Shown here one piece after another: positions 59,301 to 61,367 of a stretch of DNA of 64,000 nucleotides. Location of the stretch: positions 13,275,877 to 13,339,876 of the forward strand of contig ML680053.1 in assembly GCA_007922225.1 (NCBI GenBank). Direction: 5' to 3'. Both the position numbers and the translations under genes were made by a program. The DNA is from Emydura subglobosa (taxonomy: Eukaryota; Chordata; Testudines; Chelidae). The notes below the pieces were generated by a model that was not told the origin of the DNA, did no database searches, and saw only the letters and a program-made list of their open reading frames with translations. Numbering within the stretch: the stretch's first letter is position 1; each line of letters opens with the position of its first letter.

Positions 59301-61099
59301 CTTTGTACCTTGGACGTGATCCTGGCCTTCCATTCCCTGAGCAATAGTTGTTGCCTTCTGCTCTGTCTCATCTGTTATGCTAATGTCGCTTGTGACTAGA
59401 ACACACCAGAAAAGTGGTGATTTTCCTTTTAGGTTCATAGGAATTAACATAATAGATCAGGCCCTTGACCCATCAAGGCCATTGCTCTGTCCCCAGCAGT
59501 GATCAGTTAAAAAATATGTATCCAGTTAATCACCTATGGCATGCAGTGCTATGACTGGGGAAGGTAAATTCCTTCCAGAAAGACATTTAGTTGCACCTAT
59601 CTTAGCACATGTAACTGCAACTCTTACTATCAGTCATAAAAATTATACACTCTTTTAAAAACTCAGCCACAGTATTGGACTCAGCAGCCTTCTGCTACAA
59701 GGGATGCTTTACTTTTAGATACTCTAATTTTACCAGACCTTGATTTCATCATTTGGCCCCCCTGTCCTTATTCTATGGGACAAGGTGAAGAAAAGGATTG
59801 CTTGATTGGTTTCCTTTATATCATTGTGCTGGCAGATCATCAGGCTTTTGCTTCAGGCCTCAGCATGCCAAACTCTTTTCAGATCAATGTGAAGCTAATC
59901 TCACCTCCCCACCAAATGTAACCTAGTTCAAACCTCTCCCTGTTCATTTCTGCTACTTCTAACAGGCGTAATCTCCATGATTGGCAGGTTGGGTACTTTT
60001 GTTCCTGGGTGGGCAGGTTCTCTTACTGTCTCTTAGTGAGGAATTTTTATCCTGTCCTTGCCAATCCTTACCTCCCACACCCAGCAGGGTAAGGAAGAGA
60101 TGAGAGATGGGAAAAGAACCTGTTCCATCCAGGAAAGCAGAAGAATAGTCATTGGTGCACTGTTGCTCCCGGGGTTGTGGAATGAGTAGATTCTGATGGT
60201 ATATATACACGTTCAGACAGGCATCAGTCTTATCAATACACTTTTTTACCTTTGACTGCTCCTTAACACGTTTCCTCTCTAAGTCAAATAATTCAAATTA
60301 ATCTTAGACTTTCAACCTATAGTATTTCAAGAGACCTATATTTCTTTTCTCTCCCCATCACATATTATCATTCTTCATAAATACATAAAATACATAGTAA
60401 AGTAAGAGTTTTATAGACTCAAAACATTTTCTTTACCATATTCCTCACTGTGGGCTAGTGTGTGATTTGGATTACATGCCCATGCAAGGGAGGCAGAGGA
60501 AGGAAACATTCCCTTTATACTCCTACATGGTCCGTCTGGGTCTTCAGTCAAATCGCATGGGAGTAAATTGGGCTACTTACCAGCTCACTTCCTATATGGA
60601 GAAGAGAGAGGCAGGGAACGAATGGGAAACGAGCAGACCCTGGTGTCCACTTTTCTCTGCTCACTGGCTAGAGTAGCTGAGATAGTGCAGAGGTACAGTA
60701 ATTTGCTCCTAGTAAACTACTGCCTGCATTAGTAAGTTATTAGCTGCTAGGAGCAAGGAGGAGTGATATCTCAGTGCTGTGTGACAAGTCATTAGGCCTC
60801 CTAGAGTGGTGTAGTTTGTGCACCACTCCTTGCTCAGGATTATAGTTTACCAAGTCATGTCATTTTAGAAGATATATCTGAGTAGTCAGTGCCCCCGATC
60901 TCTTATGTGAGCATTGTTTTTAGCATTTAACAAAGCCTCCTTTTTTTTCATAGGAGTTTTTAAACATATTTCTGAACAGGGAATCTGGTGAGGGACCAGA
61001 TTTCATGAATTTCTTGCACCAAATTGAACTGCTTTCAGGATGGCCTGTTGAAAAGCTGCCTTATAATAACCCCAGAATTTGTGCTCACAACTTCTTCAG
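2171..61099 (+). CDS. CNBD2: CNBD2-like cyclic nucleotide-binding domain protein, eight internal exons (gene span, partial)
   Basis: Eight plus-strand segments bounded by AG acceptors and GT donors join without a stop or phase conflict into about 310 residues: exons 1-8 encode residues 1-62, 63-85, 86-124, 125-149, 150-180, 180-234, 235-262 and 263-311. The order is a polar N-terminus, a basic/hydrophobic helix ([16 protein letters not shown]), a helical linker, then a cNMP-binding beta-roll ([11 protein letters not shown] ... [13 protein letters not shown] ... GKYFG/DVAIL ... RRNATVV), then a helix and the start of a second module. The family match to vertebrate CNBD2 rests on remembered family features, not a search; a CNBD2 paralogue is the main alternative. 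CNBD2 is known as a cAMP-binding protein linked to spermatogenesis. Introns are 24.2, 6.9, 3.5, 2.7, 7.4, 1.8 and 11.4 kb. The C-terminus is beyond the window. Confidence 0.75.
2358..3380. other. Start of intron 1, unassigned
   Basis: No gene or clear repeat recognised. Short open frames here have no family features and lie inside the intron. Confidence 0.4.
3381..3603 (+). mobile_element. tRNA-derived SINE with conserved tail
   Basis: The head has the degenerate tRNA-like form seen in other copies here (GTCTAGTGAATAGGACACTG, then a Pol III box-B-like area), followed by 'TGTGTGATGTTGGCCTC' and a tail 'AGATTGTAAACTGTTC ... GTGCCTGGCACAAGG'. The same tail recurs at 29770-29840, 35200-35330 (reverse), 40555-40640 and 55270-55410. 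Turtle Cry-type or CORE/MIR-like SINEs are the likely class. Its tail is interrupted by a MITE at 3604. Confidence 0.55.
3604..3951. mobile_element. hAT-like MITE with perfect 13-bp terminal inverted repeats
   Basis: It begins CAGTGTTTCTCAA and ends TTGAGAAACACTG, a perfect 13-bp inverted repeat of the hAT type. The 8 bp before (CTGTAATG) and after (CTATAATG) match at 7 of 8 positions, as expected for an aged 8-bp hAT target duplication. There is no coding capacity. An almost identical right end (TTGAGAAATGCTG) occurs internally at 3795-3807, so the element is composite. Confidence 0.85.
3952..4620. other. Intron 1, unassigned
   Basis: AT-rich intronic sequence; nothing recognised. Confidence 0.4.
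4620..5310 (-). mobile_element. LTR-like interspersed repeat (minus orientation)
   Basis: Read on the minus strand, a segment ending 'TTCTAGTTAATAAATC' at about 5190-5205 supplies an AATAAA signal, followed by an ordered stretch (GGATTGGCTAC, GTGAGAGATCTAAGG, CTAATTATAGAACAC) of the kind found in turtle LTR-type dispersed repeats. I cannot fix the ends and see no target duplication. No gag or pol is present. Classification as a solo LTR is an inference. Confidence 0.35.
5311..5944. other. Intron 1, unassigned
   Basis: No coding or RNA feature recognised. It may include the rest of the LTR-like repeat to its left. Confidence 0.35.
5945..6186 (+). mobile_element. CR1 LINE 3' fragment
   Basis: The order 'AAACAAATTCAGACTGAAAG', 'AATCATTGGAACAATTTACC', 'GAGACTGGATGTTTTTCTAG' and 'GATCAGACTAGATGATCA' is the CR1 ORF2 end and 3' UTR. 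It closes with 'GGAATCTATGAATC', the CR1 8-mer-like tail. A related copy is at 47905-48100. Confidence 0.75.
6540..6990. repeat. TA/TG microsatellite followed by a 68-bp duplicated unit
   Basis: An (AT/TG)-rich simple tract occupies about 6545-6600. A unit starting GGCAGAAGTGCCTAGTGGCT at 6703 recurs at 6771 (GGCAGAAGCACCTAGTGGCT), 68 bp later, with a continuing 'CTGTGGGT' core. No coding potential is convincing. Confidence 0.6.
6991..7854. other. Intron 1, unassigned
   Basis: Nothing recognised. Confidence 0.4.
7855..8165 (-). mobile_element. tRNA-derived SINE (minus) interrupted by a small foldback element
   Basis: The plus strand shows the reverse of the SINE core: 'TTACAGATGGGGAACTGAG', later 'CAGGAAGTCTGAGGAAGAGC', then 'ACCCAGATCTCC' and 'AGGACCATCCTTTAT' (the tRNA-like head reversed). 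Between the first two blocks a near-palindrome at about 7975-8070 (GCCTGATTTTTCAAAAATGC ... CTCTGAAAATCAGGC) has inserted. Confidence 0.65.
8590..9576. repeat. GC-rich degenerate tandem repeat block
   Basis: Proline-like codon strings on both strands arise from loosely repeated units such as 'GGCCCCAGCCACCCCA' between about 8690 and 9010, followed by a block ending 'GTGGGGCCACGCCTGGC' (9150-9170) and then a pyrimidine-rich run. Many overlapping open frames exist in all frames, a composition effect. I see no protein family. Confidence 0.6.
9577..10172 (-). mobile_element. CR1 LINE, 5'-truncated, C-terminal ORF2 still open
   Basis: The 3' tail is the CR1 8-mer run (AATCATAGAATCATAG at 9577-9592). 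Upstream on the minus strand, an open frame of about 165 codons encodes the CR1 ORF2 C-terminus: [59 protein letters not shown] and [18 protein letters not shown]. The absence of stops makes it one of the youngest copies here. It is 5'-truncated, as is usual for CR1, and sits inside the pyrimidine-rich repeat, which resumes after 10172. Confidence 0.9.
10173..11060. repeat. Pyrimidine-rich minisatellite-like repeat continuing into an older dispersed repeat
   Basis: From 10173 to 10620 variants of 'CTCCCAGTCCCAGTCT' recur at irregular spacing with strong C/T bias on the plus strand. From 10630 to 11060 non-repetitive sequence follows without an obvious boundary. Open frames in this block follow the base bias and carry no domain. 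Confidence 0.5.
11061..11579. other. Intron 1, unassigned
   Basis: Nothing recognised. Confidence 0.4.
11580..11760 (+). mobile_element. CR1 LINE ORF2 fragment
   Basis: The plus strand reads the CR1 C-terminal wording '[20 protein letters not shown]' in broken frames ('GATTAGAAGCCTTGAAAAAC', 'GGGATTGTTTACTTTAGAC', 'AGTATATAAAATAATGAATC'). No 3' tail is present. Confidence 0.6.
11761..12644. other. Intron 1, unassigned; possible LTR-type repeat start at 12270
   Basis: 'TGTGACGGGGTGTACAAACC' at about 12271 resembles the opening of dispersed LTR-type repeats, but I find no matching end or polyadenylation signal. No gene seen. Confidence 0.25.
12645..13672 (+). mobile_element. CR1 LINE, 5'-truncated, frameshifted
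   Basis: Reverse-transcriptase palm wording '[19 protein letters not shown]' is followed by a degraded catalytic region, then '[20 protein letters not shown]', '[18 protein letters not shown]', '[18 protein letters not shown]' and the non-coding tail 'CAGTCCTACATTTCTATGA' ending in an ATTCTATTG-like repeat. The catalytic FADD box is not readable in frame. Several stops and frameshifts. Confidence 0.9.
13673..14879. other. Intron 1, unassigned
   Basis: No gene recognised. 13760-13945 shares wording with 54360-54480 (AATTAGCTCC, GCTGGGGAGGCTAG versus similar), suggesting a shared dispersed repeat, not resolved. Confidence 0.3.
14880..15125 (-). mobile_element. tRNA-derived SINE (minus orientation)
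   Basis: It reads 'GAGCATCTCATAATCTTTAA', 'CACCCCTCTGAGGTAGGGAA', 'CAGATGGGGAGGCACAGATC', 'CAGGGAATTGAAG' and finally 'GATGCTCTAATAACCGGAAC', the reversed tRNA-like head. It is the same family as 7855-8165. Confidence 0.6.
15468..15800 (-). pseudogene. Unrecognised 110-codon minus-strand reading frame with nearby AATAAA
   Basis: On the minus strand an open run of 110 codons lies between an in-frame TGA at 15801-15803 and a stop at 15468-15470. It reads [20 protein letters not shown] near its start and [36 protein letters not shown] and [15 protein letters not shown] at its end. The composition looks protein-like rather than low-complexity. About 20 bases after the stop the minus strand has CCTAATAAATC, a polyadenylation-type signal. 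I cannot name the family. It could be a terminal exon of another gene, a retrocopy remnant or chance. No strong acceptor is visible upstream and a TGA cuts the possible extension (GYG-stop-PSY). It lies inside intron 1 of the CNBD2-like gene on the opposite strand. Confidence 0.3.
15978..16052 (+). mobile_element. SINE head fragment cut by CR1
   Basis: 'GGTCCAATAAAGAGAGTGCT', then 'GGACTCAGGAAACCTGGG' and 'GTTCTGCCACTGACCTT', is the tRNA-like head of the local SINE family. It stops where CR1 sequence begins at about 16053. Confidence 0.6.
16053..17560 (-). mobile_element. CR1 LINE with reverse-transcriptase core, 3' tail missing
   Basis: On the minus strand the ORF2 pieces come in order: [74 protein letters not shown] and [20 protein letters not shown]. 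The FADD catalytic box of reverse transcriptase is intact. Frameshifts separate the blocks. The expected 3' tail with 8-mer repeats is absent, because the copy ends against a SINE head at 16052, so it has lost its 3' end by deletion or recombination. Confidence 0.88.
17561..17885. other. AT-rich intronic sequence
   Basis: Nothing recognised. Confidence 0.4.
17886..18640. mobile_element. AT-rich foldback element (GAGYTG family) with inner module
   Basis: The left edge TAGAGTTGAGTGGAAAATCA mirrors the right edge 'AAAATTCCTGAACAGCTGTA' in inverted form. A GC-richer inner module at about 18175-18415 includes 'CTACATCTCCTATGATGC' and 'CAAACTACACCTCCCATGAG'. Related elements are at 25904, 28999, 32682, 55442 and 61368. 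No coding capacity. Confidence 0.6.
18750..19407 (+). mobile_element. CR1 LINE ORF2, 5' portion (left of the nested Penelope insertion)
   Basis: The frame reads the CR1 segment between endonuclease and reverse transcriptase: [40 protein letters not shown] and [11 protein letters not shown]. It continues to 'GAATTACTATCTGTGGTATA', where it breaks. The same element resumes at 21475 with 'AAATCAGCTTCTGTACCAGA' (SVPEDWS). Confidence 0.88.
19408..21474 (-). mobile_element. Penelope-like element (PLE), 5'-truncated, nested in CR1
   Basis: On the minus strand, N to C, the pieces are: [40 protein letters not shown] (typical PLE fingers); [16 protein letters not shown]; the reverse-transcriptase catalytic box in [11 protein letters not shown] at about 20790; and a GIY-YIG endonuclease region at about 19900-20000 ([10 protein letters not shown], then [14 protein letters not shown]). 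The 3' end is the dispersed wording 'CCAGAGGGGTAGCTGTGTTA' and 'CACTTTAAAGACTAACAAA' (plus strand). Frameshifts separate the blocks, so it is inactive. The order (RT then GIY-YIG) is the PLE hallmark. Confidence 0.93.
21475..23112 (+). mobile_element. CR1 LINE ORF2 reverse transcriptase to 3' tail (right part)
   Basis: It resumes the element of 18750-19407: [38 protein letters not shown], a degraded palm ('GTTCAACATATTCATAAATG'), [37 protein letters not shown], then the 3' UTR 'ACCATTGGTCTGACCTAGTA' and a TTCTTATGTA-type 3' repeat at about 23090-23112. A short foreign CR1 tail lies at 21701-21798. Confidence 0.9.
21701..21798 (-). mobile_element. Short CR1 3'-end insertion inside the larger CR1
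   Basis: 'TCATAGAGTCATAGAAGATT', then 'GGAAGGGATCTCAGGAGGTC' and 'CTCCTCAAAGCAGGACCAAT', is the reversed 3' end of another CR1 subfamily, about 98 bp. The surrounding CR1 frame 'CCTCACCAATC ... CAATCTACTGAAATTC' continues on either side with a short CAATC repeat at both edges, consistent with a target duplication. Confidence 0.8.
23113..25440 (-). mobile_element. APE-type non-LTR retrotransposon (RTE-like), degraded
   Basis: Minus strand, N to C: an endonuclease part ([12 protein letters not shown] at about 25270; [18 protein letters not shown] at about 25090; [13 protein letters not shown]), then [20 protein letters not shown] and [20 protein letters not shown] (24300-24080), then the palm near [20 protein letters not shown] (23530) with the usual A of the ADD box changed to T, then [20 protein letters not shown] and [11 protein letters not shown]. 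The clade is inferred from remembered wording; RTE is my best guess. Stops and frameshifts abound. Confidence 0.82.
25441..25903. repeat. Foldback-type short repeats (CTTAAGCA and TTTCAAAA families)
   Basis: About 25535-25690 carries the 'ATGTGCTTAAAATTAAGTAT' wording of a palindromic family seen also at 27140, 30350, 34250 and 44130. 25755-25880 carries 'CATTTCAAAAGGACGTAAG', whose partner continues after the element at 25904-26245. Confidence 0.5.
25904..26245. mobile_element. AT-rich foldback element (GAGYTG family)
   Basis: The left edge AGAGCTGTGCCAATAAGTGA and the right edge 'AAAATTTCACCCAGCTGTAC' are imperfect inverted repeats; the interior is T/A-rich. It splits a second foldback repeat (25755-25880 and 26255-26330). 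Confidence 0.6.
26593..26660 (+). CDS. CNBD2: CNBD2-like exon 2, basic hydrophobic helix
   Basis: The acceptor is CATTATAG and the donor is CAG before GTAAGA. The 68 bp encode 22 codons plus two bases (AG) that form Arg with the first base of the next exon. The peptide [20 protein letters not shown] has the basic-amphipathic pattern (KFRRAV..VI..I) found near the N-terminus of CNBD2-type proteins ahead of the nucleotide-binding domain. It is too short to be found as an open reading frame; phase agreement on both sides is the main support. Confidence 0.72.
26661..27310. other. Start of intron 2; AT-rich, one CTTAAGCA-type palindromic repeat
   Basis: About 27135-27250 holds 'AAGCACTTAAGTATGCACTT' and its inverted partner 'CCTTAAGCATGTGCTGAAT'. 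Otherwise nothing recognised. Confidence 0.45.
27312..27990 (-). mobile_element. Candidate solo LTR (minus orientation)
   Basis: On the minus strand a 'GCATAAAAGATTTGC' TATA-like box (about 27620) is followed about 45 bp later by 'GCTAATAAATAGATG' (AATAAA, about 27575) and then a G-rich leader, the layout of U3-R-U5. The plus strand starts near TGTTACCTGCAC (27328). I could not fix both ends or find a target duplication. Confidence 0.35.
28147..28166. repeat. Poly-T tract
   Basis: An uninterrupted run of about 20 T ending near 28166. It may be the tail of a retrotransposed fragment on the minus strand, but no parent is recognised. Confidence 0.7.
28170..28995. other. Intron 2, unassigned
   Basis: No family recognised. 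Confidence 0.4.
28999..29605. mobile_element. AT-rich foldback element (GAGYTG family) with inner module
   Basis: The left edge CATAGAGCTGGTTGAGAATT matches the family start. The inner GC-richer module is at about 29218-29340 (CTACATTTCCTTATCAAC ... CTCCCATGAAGCAG). The right edge is less clear near 'TTTTGGTCAACTTT'. Confidence 0.5.
29606..32680. other. Intron 2, mostly unassigned with small repeats
   Basis: 29770-29840 is a SINE tail ('CCAGTCCCTGATTGGGAC', 'GCTACGACAATACAAATAAT'). 30340-30420 is a CTTAAGCA-type repeat. 30695-30735 is a GT/G-rich simple tract. 32080-32165 is a short palindromic repeat ending 'CAAATCAGGCCCC'. Longer open frames at 30541-30993 and 31291-31629 follow base composition only. 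Confidence 0.45.
32682..32930. mobile_element. AT-rich foldback element (GAGYTG family), short copy
   Basis: The left edge 'TAGGGCTGGTTGGAAAAAGG' and right edge 'GGGAAATTTTTGACCCATCC' are inverted partners about 240 bp apart; the interior is A/T-rich. Confidence 0.6.
33538..33655 (+). CDS. CNBD2: CNBD2-like exon 3, linker before the nucleotide-binding domain
   Basis: The acceptor tract TTGTTTTAATTGCAG precedes the exon, and the donor is GAG before GTATTA. One base completes the split Arg, then 39 codons follow to phase 0. Of the three frames only this one is open. The peptide includes [13 protein letters not shown] and [15 protein letters not shown], the latter resembling the FD-x-x-x-[FY]-KAK stretch I associate with CNBD2. 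No cofactor residues are expected in this linker. Confidence 0.78.
33656..37202. other. Intron 3: small repeats
   Basis: 34240-34390 is a CTTAAGCA-type palindrome; 34830-35050 a minus-strand SINE core ('CTGTGAGGTAAGTAAGTATT', 'CCCCATTTTACAATGC'); 35200-35330 a reversed SINE tail ('CACTGTGCTAGGTGCTGTAT'); 36225-36305 and 36785-36885 two short TTTTCAAA foldback repeats; 36900-37080 an old minus CR1 3' piece ('GTGGCCAATACCAGATGCTT'). No additional exon found. Confidence 0.5.
37203..37277 (+). CDS. CNBD2: CNBD2-like exon 4, helical linker
   Basis: A strong pyrimidine tract (CCCCCTCTTTTCTCTCAG) leads into 25 codons, phase 0 to 0, ended by CTG before GTAAGG. The peptide is [20 protein letters not shown] followed by GIEL. 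The A-x-x-IL-x-x-PPE-x-RT pattern fits the segment just ahead of the helices that cap the cNMP-binding roll in this family. It continues exon 3 directly (KAKVE to TTISNE). Confidence 0.8.
37278..39967. other. Intron 4
   Basis: A short (GA) run lies at 37572-37583. 38370-38990 is a Tx1-like LINE piece listed separately. 39695-39785 is a short palindromic repeat ('GCCTGATCTTGTGAAGTGC ... CAGGATCAAGCC'). Otherwise unassigned. Confidence 0.45.
38370..38990 (+). mobile_element. Tx1-like LINE, C-terminal ORF2 and 3' UTR, with partial duplication
   Basis: Plus-strand codons from 38420 read [53 protein letters not shown] and, past a frameshift, HLRGAEGA. These resemble the ORF2 C-terminus of Tx1-like LINEs (a cysteine/leucine-rich tail, then 'LLLALAKVA'). 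A 12-bp unit GGGTGCTGTCCA is repeated three times at 38753-38790. From 38925 to 38990 a second copy of the first 65 bp appears (CCAACAAAGTGGTGTGG, CTGTGGCATGAGGGAGAC). Confidence 0.55.
39968..40059 (+). CDS. CNBD2: CNBD2-like exon 5, helices entering the cNMP-binding domain
   Basis: The acceptor is CTCCAATTGTAG and the donor is ATG before GTAAGT, a consensus donor. Thirty codons plus two bases (TG) are open, and the split codon becomes TGT (Cys) with exon 6. The peptide contains [20 protein letters not shown] and then QMGWYE. The pattern 'F..YP..IQ.KLA...WYEC' is the N-terminal helical bundle that precedes the first beta strand of the cyclic-nucleotide roll in CNBD2-like proteins. Confidence 0.85.
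40060..42424. other. Intron 5, left part
   Basis: 40555-40640 is an old SINE tail ('AGATTGTAACCTCTTCAGGA'). 40985-41210 is a plus SINE or MIR/CORE-like repeat ('GGTCTAGCAGTTAAAACAC', 'TGTGTGACCTTGGGCAAGTC', 'CTCTGTGCCTCGGCTCC'). 41215-42360 has no recognised feature except a short palindromic repeat at 42165-42350 ('CACTGGTATAAATCAGGC'). Confidence 0.5.
42425..43340. mobile_element. Large foldback element with paired inverted tRNA-like modules
   Basis: The outer edges 'TTCACAGAAGGATTTAGGTA' and 'GGCATCTAAATGCCTTTAAA' are inverted partners about 900 bp apart. Near the centre a tRNA-like stretch has an A-box-like TGGCCCAATGG (42778-42788) and a B-box-like GGTTCAAGTCC (42822-42832). It is followed by its own inverted copy: the reverse complement of 42845-42915 gives TTGCCCAGTCATTAG and GGCTCAAATCCC. 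It has no coding capacity and no clear target duplication. Confidence 0.6.
43341..45794. other. Intron 5, middle: small repeats
   Basis: 43960-44110 is a minus SINE core ('GAGCAAACTGAGGTCCAGAG'); 44120-44185 a CTTAAGCA-type repeat; 44425-44485 a short CR1-like tail; 44545-44605 a CA/TA microsatellite; 45465-45760 a TTTTCAAA foldback repeat ('AAGATTTTCAAAGGTCCCAA', later 'CCTTTGAAAATCCCATA'). No exon recognised. Confidence 0.45.
45795..47215 (-). mobile_element. GC-rich proline-rich coding remnant, probably a LINE (Tx1-like) 5' part
   Basis: A sharp rise in GC covers about 1.4 kb. On the minus strand an open frame of 236 codons (46526 to 45816) includes [37 protein letters not shown] and a long Pro/Ala/Gly-rich tail. 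A frameshift upstream joins it to [20 protein letters not shown] and [19 protein letters not shown] (46719-46528), and further upstream to another open stretch up to 47122. The composition and the abrupt edges say mobile element; a Tx1-like ORF1 is a guess from remembered turtle sequences. It ends abruptly at 45810 next to ordinary intron. Confidence 0.45.
47216..47447. other. Intron 5, end
   Basis: Short AT-richer interval including the acceptor tract of exon 6; no repeat identified. Confidence 0.4.
47448..47610 (+). CDS. CNBD2: CNBD2-like exon 6, beta-roll of the cyclic nucleotide-binding domain
   Basis: The acceptor is TTTTTTCAATTGTTCAG and the donor is GGG before GTACGT. After the split Cys come 54 codons. 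[20 protein letters not shown] opens the roll: a 'PG-x-V-I-x-x-G' turn, then the strand [13 protein letters not shown], a variable loop and [13 protein letters not shown], the start of the phosphate-binding cassette. This exon gives the strongest functional identification in the window. The tail of the insertion-rich intron 5 (GC-rich block 45.8-47.2 kb) lies only about 0.2 kb upstream. Confidence 0.92.
47611..49443. other. Intron 6: two CR1 fragments
   Basis: 47905-48105 is a plus CR1 3' piece ('TTAGATAAATTCAGGCTGG', 'AACAATTTATCAGGGGTTGC') in which the segment 'GACATTTTTAAATTGAA' is duplicated. 48375-48790 is a minus CR1 piece ('GACCTCCTGCATAACACAGG', 'CCTTGGTAATCTGTTCCAAT'). The rest is unassigned. 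Confidence 0.55.
49444..49527 (+). CDS. CNBD2: CNBD2-like exon 7, phosphate-binding cassette
   Basis: The acceptor is ATCCTCATTTTAG and the donor is CAG before GTGAGT. Twenty-eight codons, phase 0 to 0, read [16 protein letters not shown] and then [12 protein letters not shown]. Joined to FG of exon 6 this aligns without gaps to the canonical cassette FGE-L-A-L-x(5)-R-A-A-T-V: the phosphate-contacting Arg is present (residue 244 in my numbering), while the usual Glu is Asp (235). Ribose and phosphate contact is therefore plausible but altered. The following SLLAVSRQ is the strand leading to the lid helix. Confidence 0.9.
49709..49925 (+). repeat. DIRS left inverted terminal repeat
   Basis: It starts GTTCTTCGAGTGCTTGCTCA and contains CGGAACTTTTTTCCCCTTAG. 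The right terminal repeat carries the reverse complement (CTAAGGGGAAAAAAGTTCCG-type, with one or two changes). Confidence 0.9.
50051..50479 (+). pseudogene. DIRS gag-like fragment
   Basis: An ATG at 50051 opens a frame starting with [20 protein letters not shown] and then [13 protein letters not shown]. The four cysteines (CASC and CLKC, with a nearby His) look like the N-terminal zinc-binding module of DIRS Gag proteins. [20 protein letters not shown] is basic. The frame then runs through Ser/Pro-rich sequence into a run of 17 G (50415-50431) that encodes poly-Gly, and stops at 50479. A full Gag would be several times longer, so the remainder is deleted. RT sequence starts about 20 bases later. 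Confidence 0.75.
50485..51360 (+). pseudogene. DIRS reverse transcriptase, frameshifted
   Basis: The frame opens with [18 protein letters not shown] (the LKDA-[YH]-FHV motif of DIRS RT), then [20 protein letters not shown] and CMAVVAAH. At about 50705 a frameshift is needed to read the catalytic FPYLDDWLI box. A stop at about 50816 and another near 50881 follow, then [20 protein letters not shown]. RNase H begins with [12 protein letters not shown] before a TGA at about 51228. The element cannot make a functional polymerase. Confidence 0.85.
51368..51994 (+). pseudogene. DIRS RNase H and C-terminal region, open 208 codons
   Basis: The frame encodes [19 protein letters not shown] (RNase H strand with its Asp), then [16 protein letters not shown] (the DEADRLSR box after RNase H typical of DIRS), then [16 protein letters not shown] and [20 protein letters not shown]. 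It is separated from the first RNase H part by a stop at 51361-51363. This is the longest clean frame of the element. Confidence 0.85.
52083..53015 (+). pseudogene. DIRS tyrosine recombinase, frameshifted
   Basis: The first part reads [39 protein letters not shown] and [20 protein letters not shown] (the catalytic Arg lies in [11 protein letters not shown]). A frameshift near 52610 leads to [20 protein letters not shown] and [13 protein letters not shown]. Another near 52790 leads to [14 protein letters not shown] (the H-x-x-R box) and [16 protein letters not shown] (the Tyr nucleophile in SHYAI). All catalytic positions are visible but spread over three frames. Confidence 0.88.
53051..53149. 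repeat. DIRS internal complementary region
   Basis: 53051-53088 is the reverse complement of the left outer end (with GCAAGCACTCGAAGAA). 53089-53149 is the reverse complement of the right outer end (GAAAACAAGGTTACTACCAG against CTGGTAAGTAACCTTGTTTT at 53381-53400). The two meet at 53088/53089, recording the joined ends of the circular intermediate. Confidence 0.88.
53155..53401 (+). repeat. DIRS right inverted terminal repeat
   Basis: It is complementary to the left repeat (for example GGGGAAAAAAGTTCCGGATA) and extends further to TTACTGGTAAGTAACCTTG and a final TTTTC. The extra right-end extension, absent from the left repeat, is duplicated in the internal complementary region, as in DIRS elements. 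Confidence 0.88.
53402..54067. other. Intron 7, after the DIRS element
   Basis: 53700-53805 is a short palindromic repeat ('TGATTCTGCTCTTACCTAAG ... GAATGAGAGGAGAGTCAG'). Otherwise unassigned. Confidence 0.4.
54068..54906. repeat. Composite repeat: TAGAC-type foldback ends, AACCAA microsatellite, LTR-like segment
   Basis: 'GGTGCATCTACACTGC' (54070) and 'GCAATGTAGACATACCC' (54787) are inverted partners about 720 bp apart, as in a foldback element. Inside, (AACCAA)n covers 54094-54130. A segment from TGTAACAGGG (about 54328) with a TATA-like 'CATATAAATTGAG' (54478) has an AATAAA at about 54807 and could instead be a solo LTR inserted in the foldback. The boundaries are not resolved. Confidence 0.35.
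54985..55178 (+). mobile_element. CR1 LINE 3' end
   Basis: 'GAACAAATTACCTAGGAGA', 'GGAATCTCCATCACTGGAGG', 'AGACAAACACCTGTCAGGGA' and 'CCTTCCAGTCCTACACTTCT' are CR1 ORF2 end and tail in order. About 190 bp, 5'-truncated. Confidence 0.85.
55270..55412 (-). mobile_element. SINE tail (reversed)
   Basis: 'CCCATCATGCTAGGTGCTGT' and 'CAAAGAGCTCACAGTCTAAG' are the reverse complement of the tail seen at 3490-3600. Confidence 0.6.
55442..55842. mobile_element. AT-rich foldback element (GAGYTG family)
   Basis: The left edge TGGAGCTGGGTGACTAATGG and the right edge 'CAAAAAATCCATGTGGCTCT' are inverted partners; the interior is rich in AAAATTT-type blocks. Confidence 0.65.
55843..60953. other. Intron 7, right part
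   Basis: 59430-59770 is an old minus CR1-like piece ('GATCAGGCCCTTGACCCATC', 'GGAAGGTAAATTCCTTCC'). 58635-58645 is a short TG run. No other feature was identified over about 5 kb; short open frames at 57339-57842 and 58981-59319 have no family features. Confidence 0.4.
60954..61099 (+). CDS. CNBD2: CNBD2-like exon 8, helix after the first cNMP domain and approach to a second
   Basis: The acceptor tract CCTTTTTTTTCATAG and the donor CAG before GTAAGT bound 48 codons plus two bases. EFLNIFLN continues VSRQ of exon 7 as the lid helix; [19 protein letters not shown] matches the 'F-x-x-x-EL-x-x-W-x-x-EKL' helix that in CNBD2 links the two nucleotide-binding modules, and [11 protein letters not shown] starts the next roll. 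No stop occurs, so further exons lie beyond 64000. Confidence 0.88.
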
Positions 61100-61367
61100 G
61101 TAAGTTGCTGCTGGAACCATGACAAAAAAGACAGACTGATGCCAGAAAGCTACCAAGCTGGGATTTTGAGGCTGCCGTTGTTGTCTTTTCAGGATCTTAA
61201 AAGCACCTTTGAAACCTTTATTCACAAAGGGCCAAATCCAAAATCCACTGGAGTCCATGGAAGGACTCCCATTTATCTCAATAAGCTCTAGAATATATAT
61301 ATTTATTACTTATGACTAATGTAATAAGAAAACAAAAGGAAAAAAAGCTAAATTGGCAGTGATCAAC

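Noticed and set aside
58981..59319. 112-codon plus-strand frame in intron 7
   Set aside because: Hydrophobic, low-complexity product, no splice context, overlaps no conserved feature.
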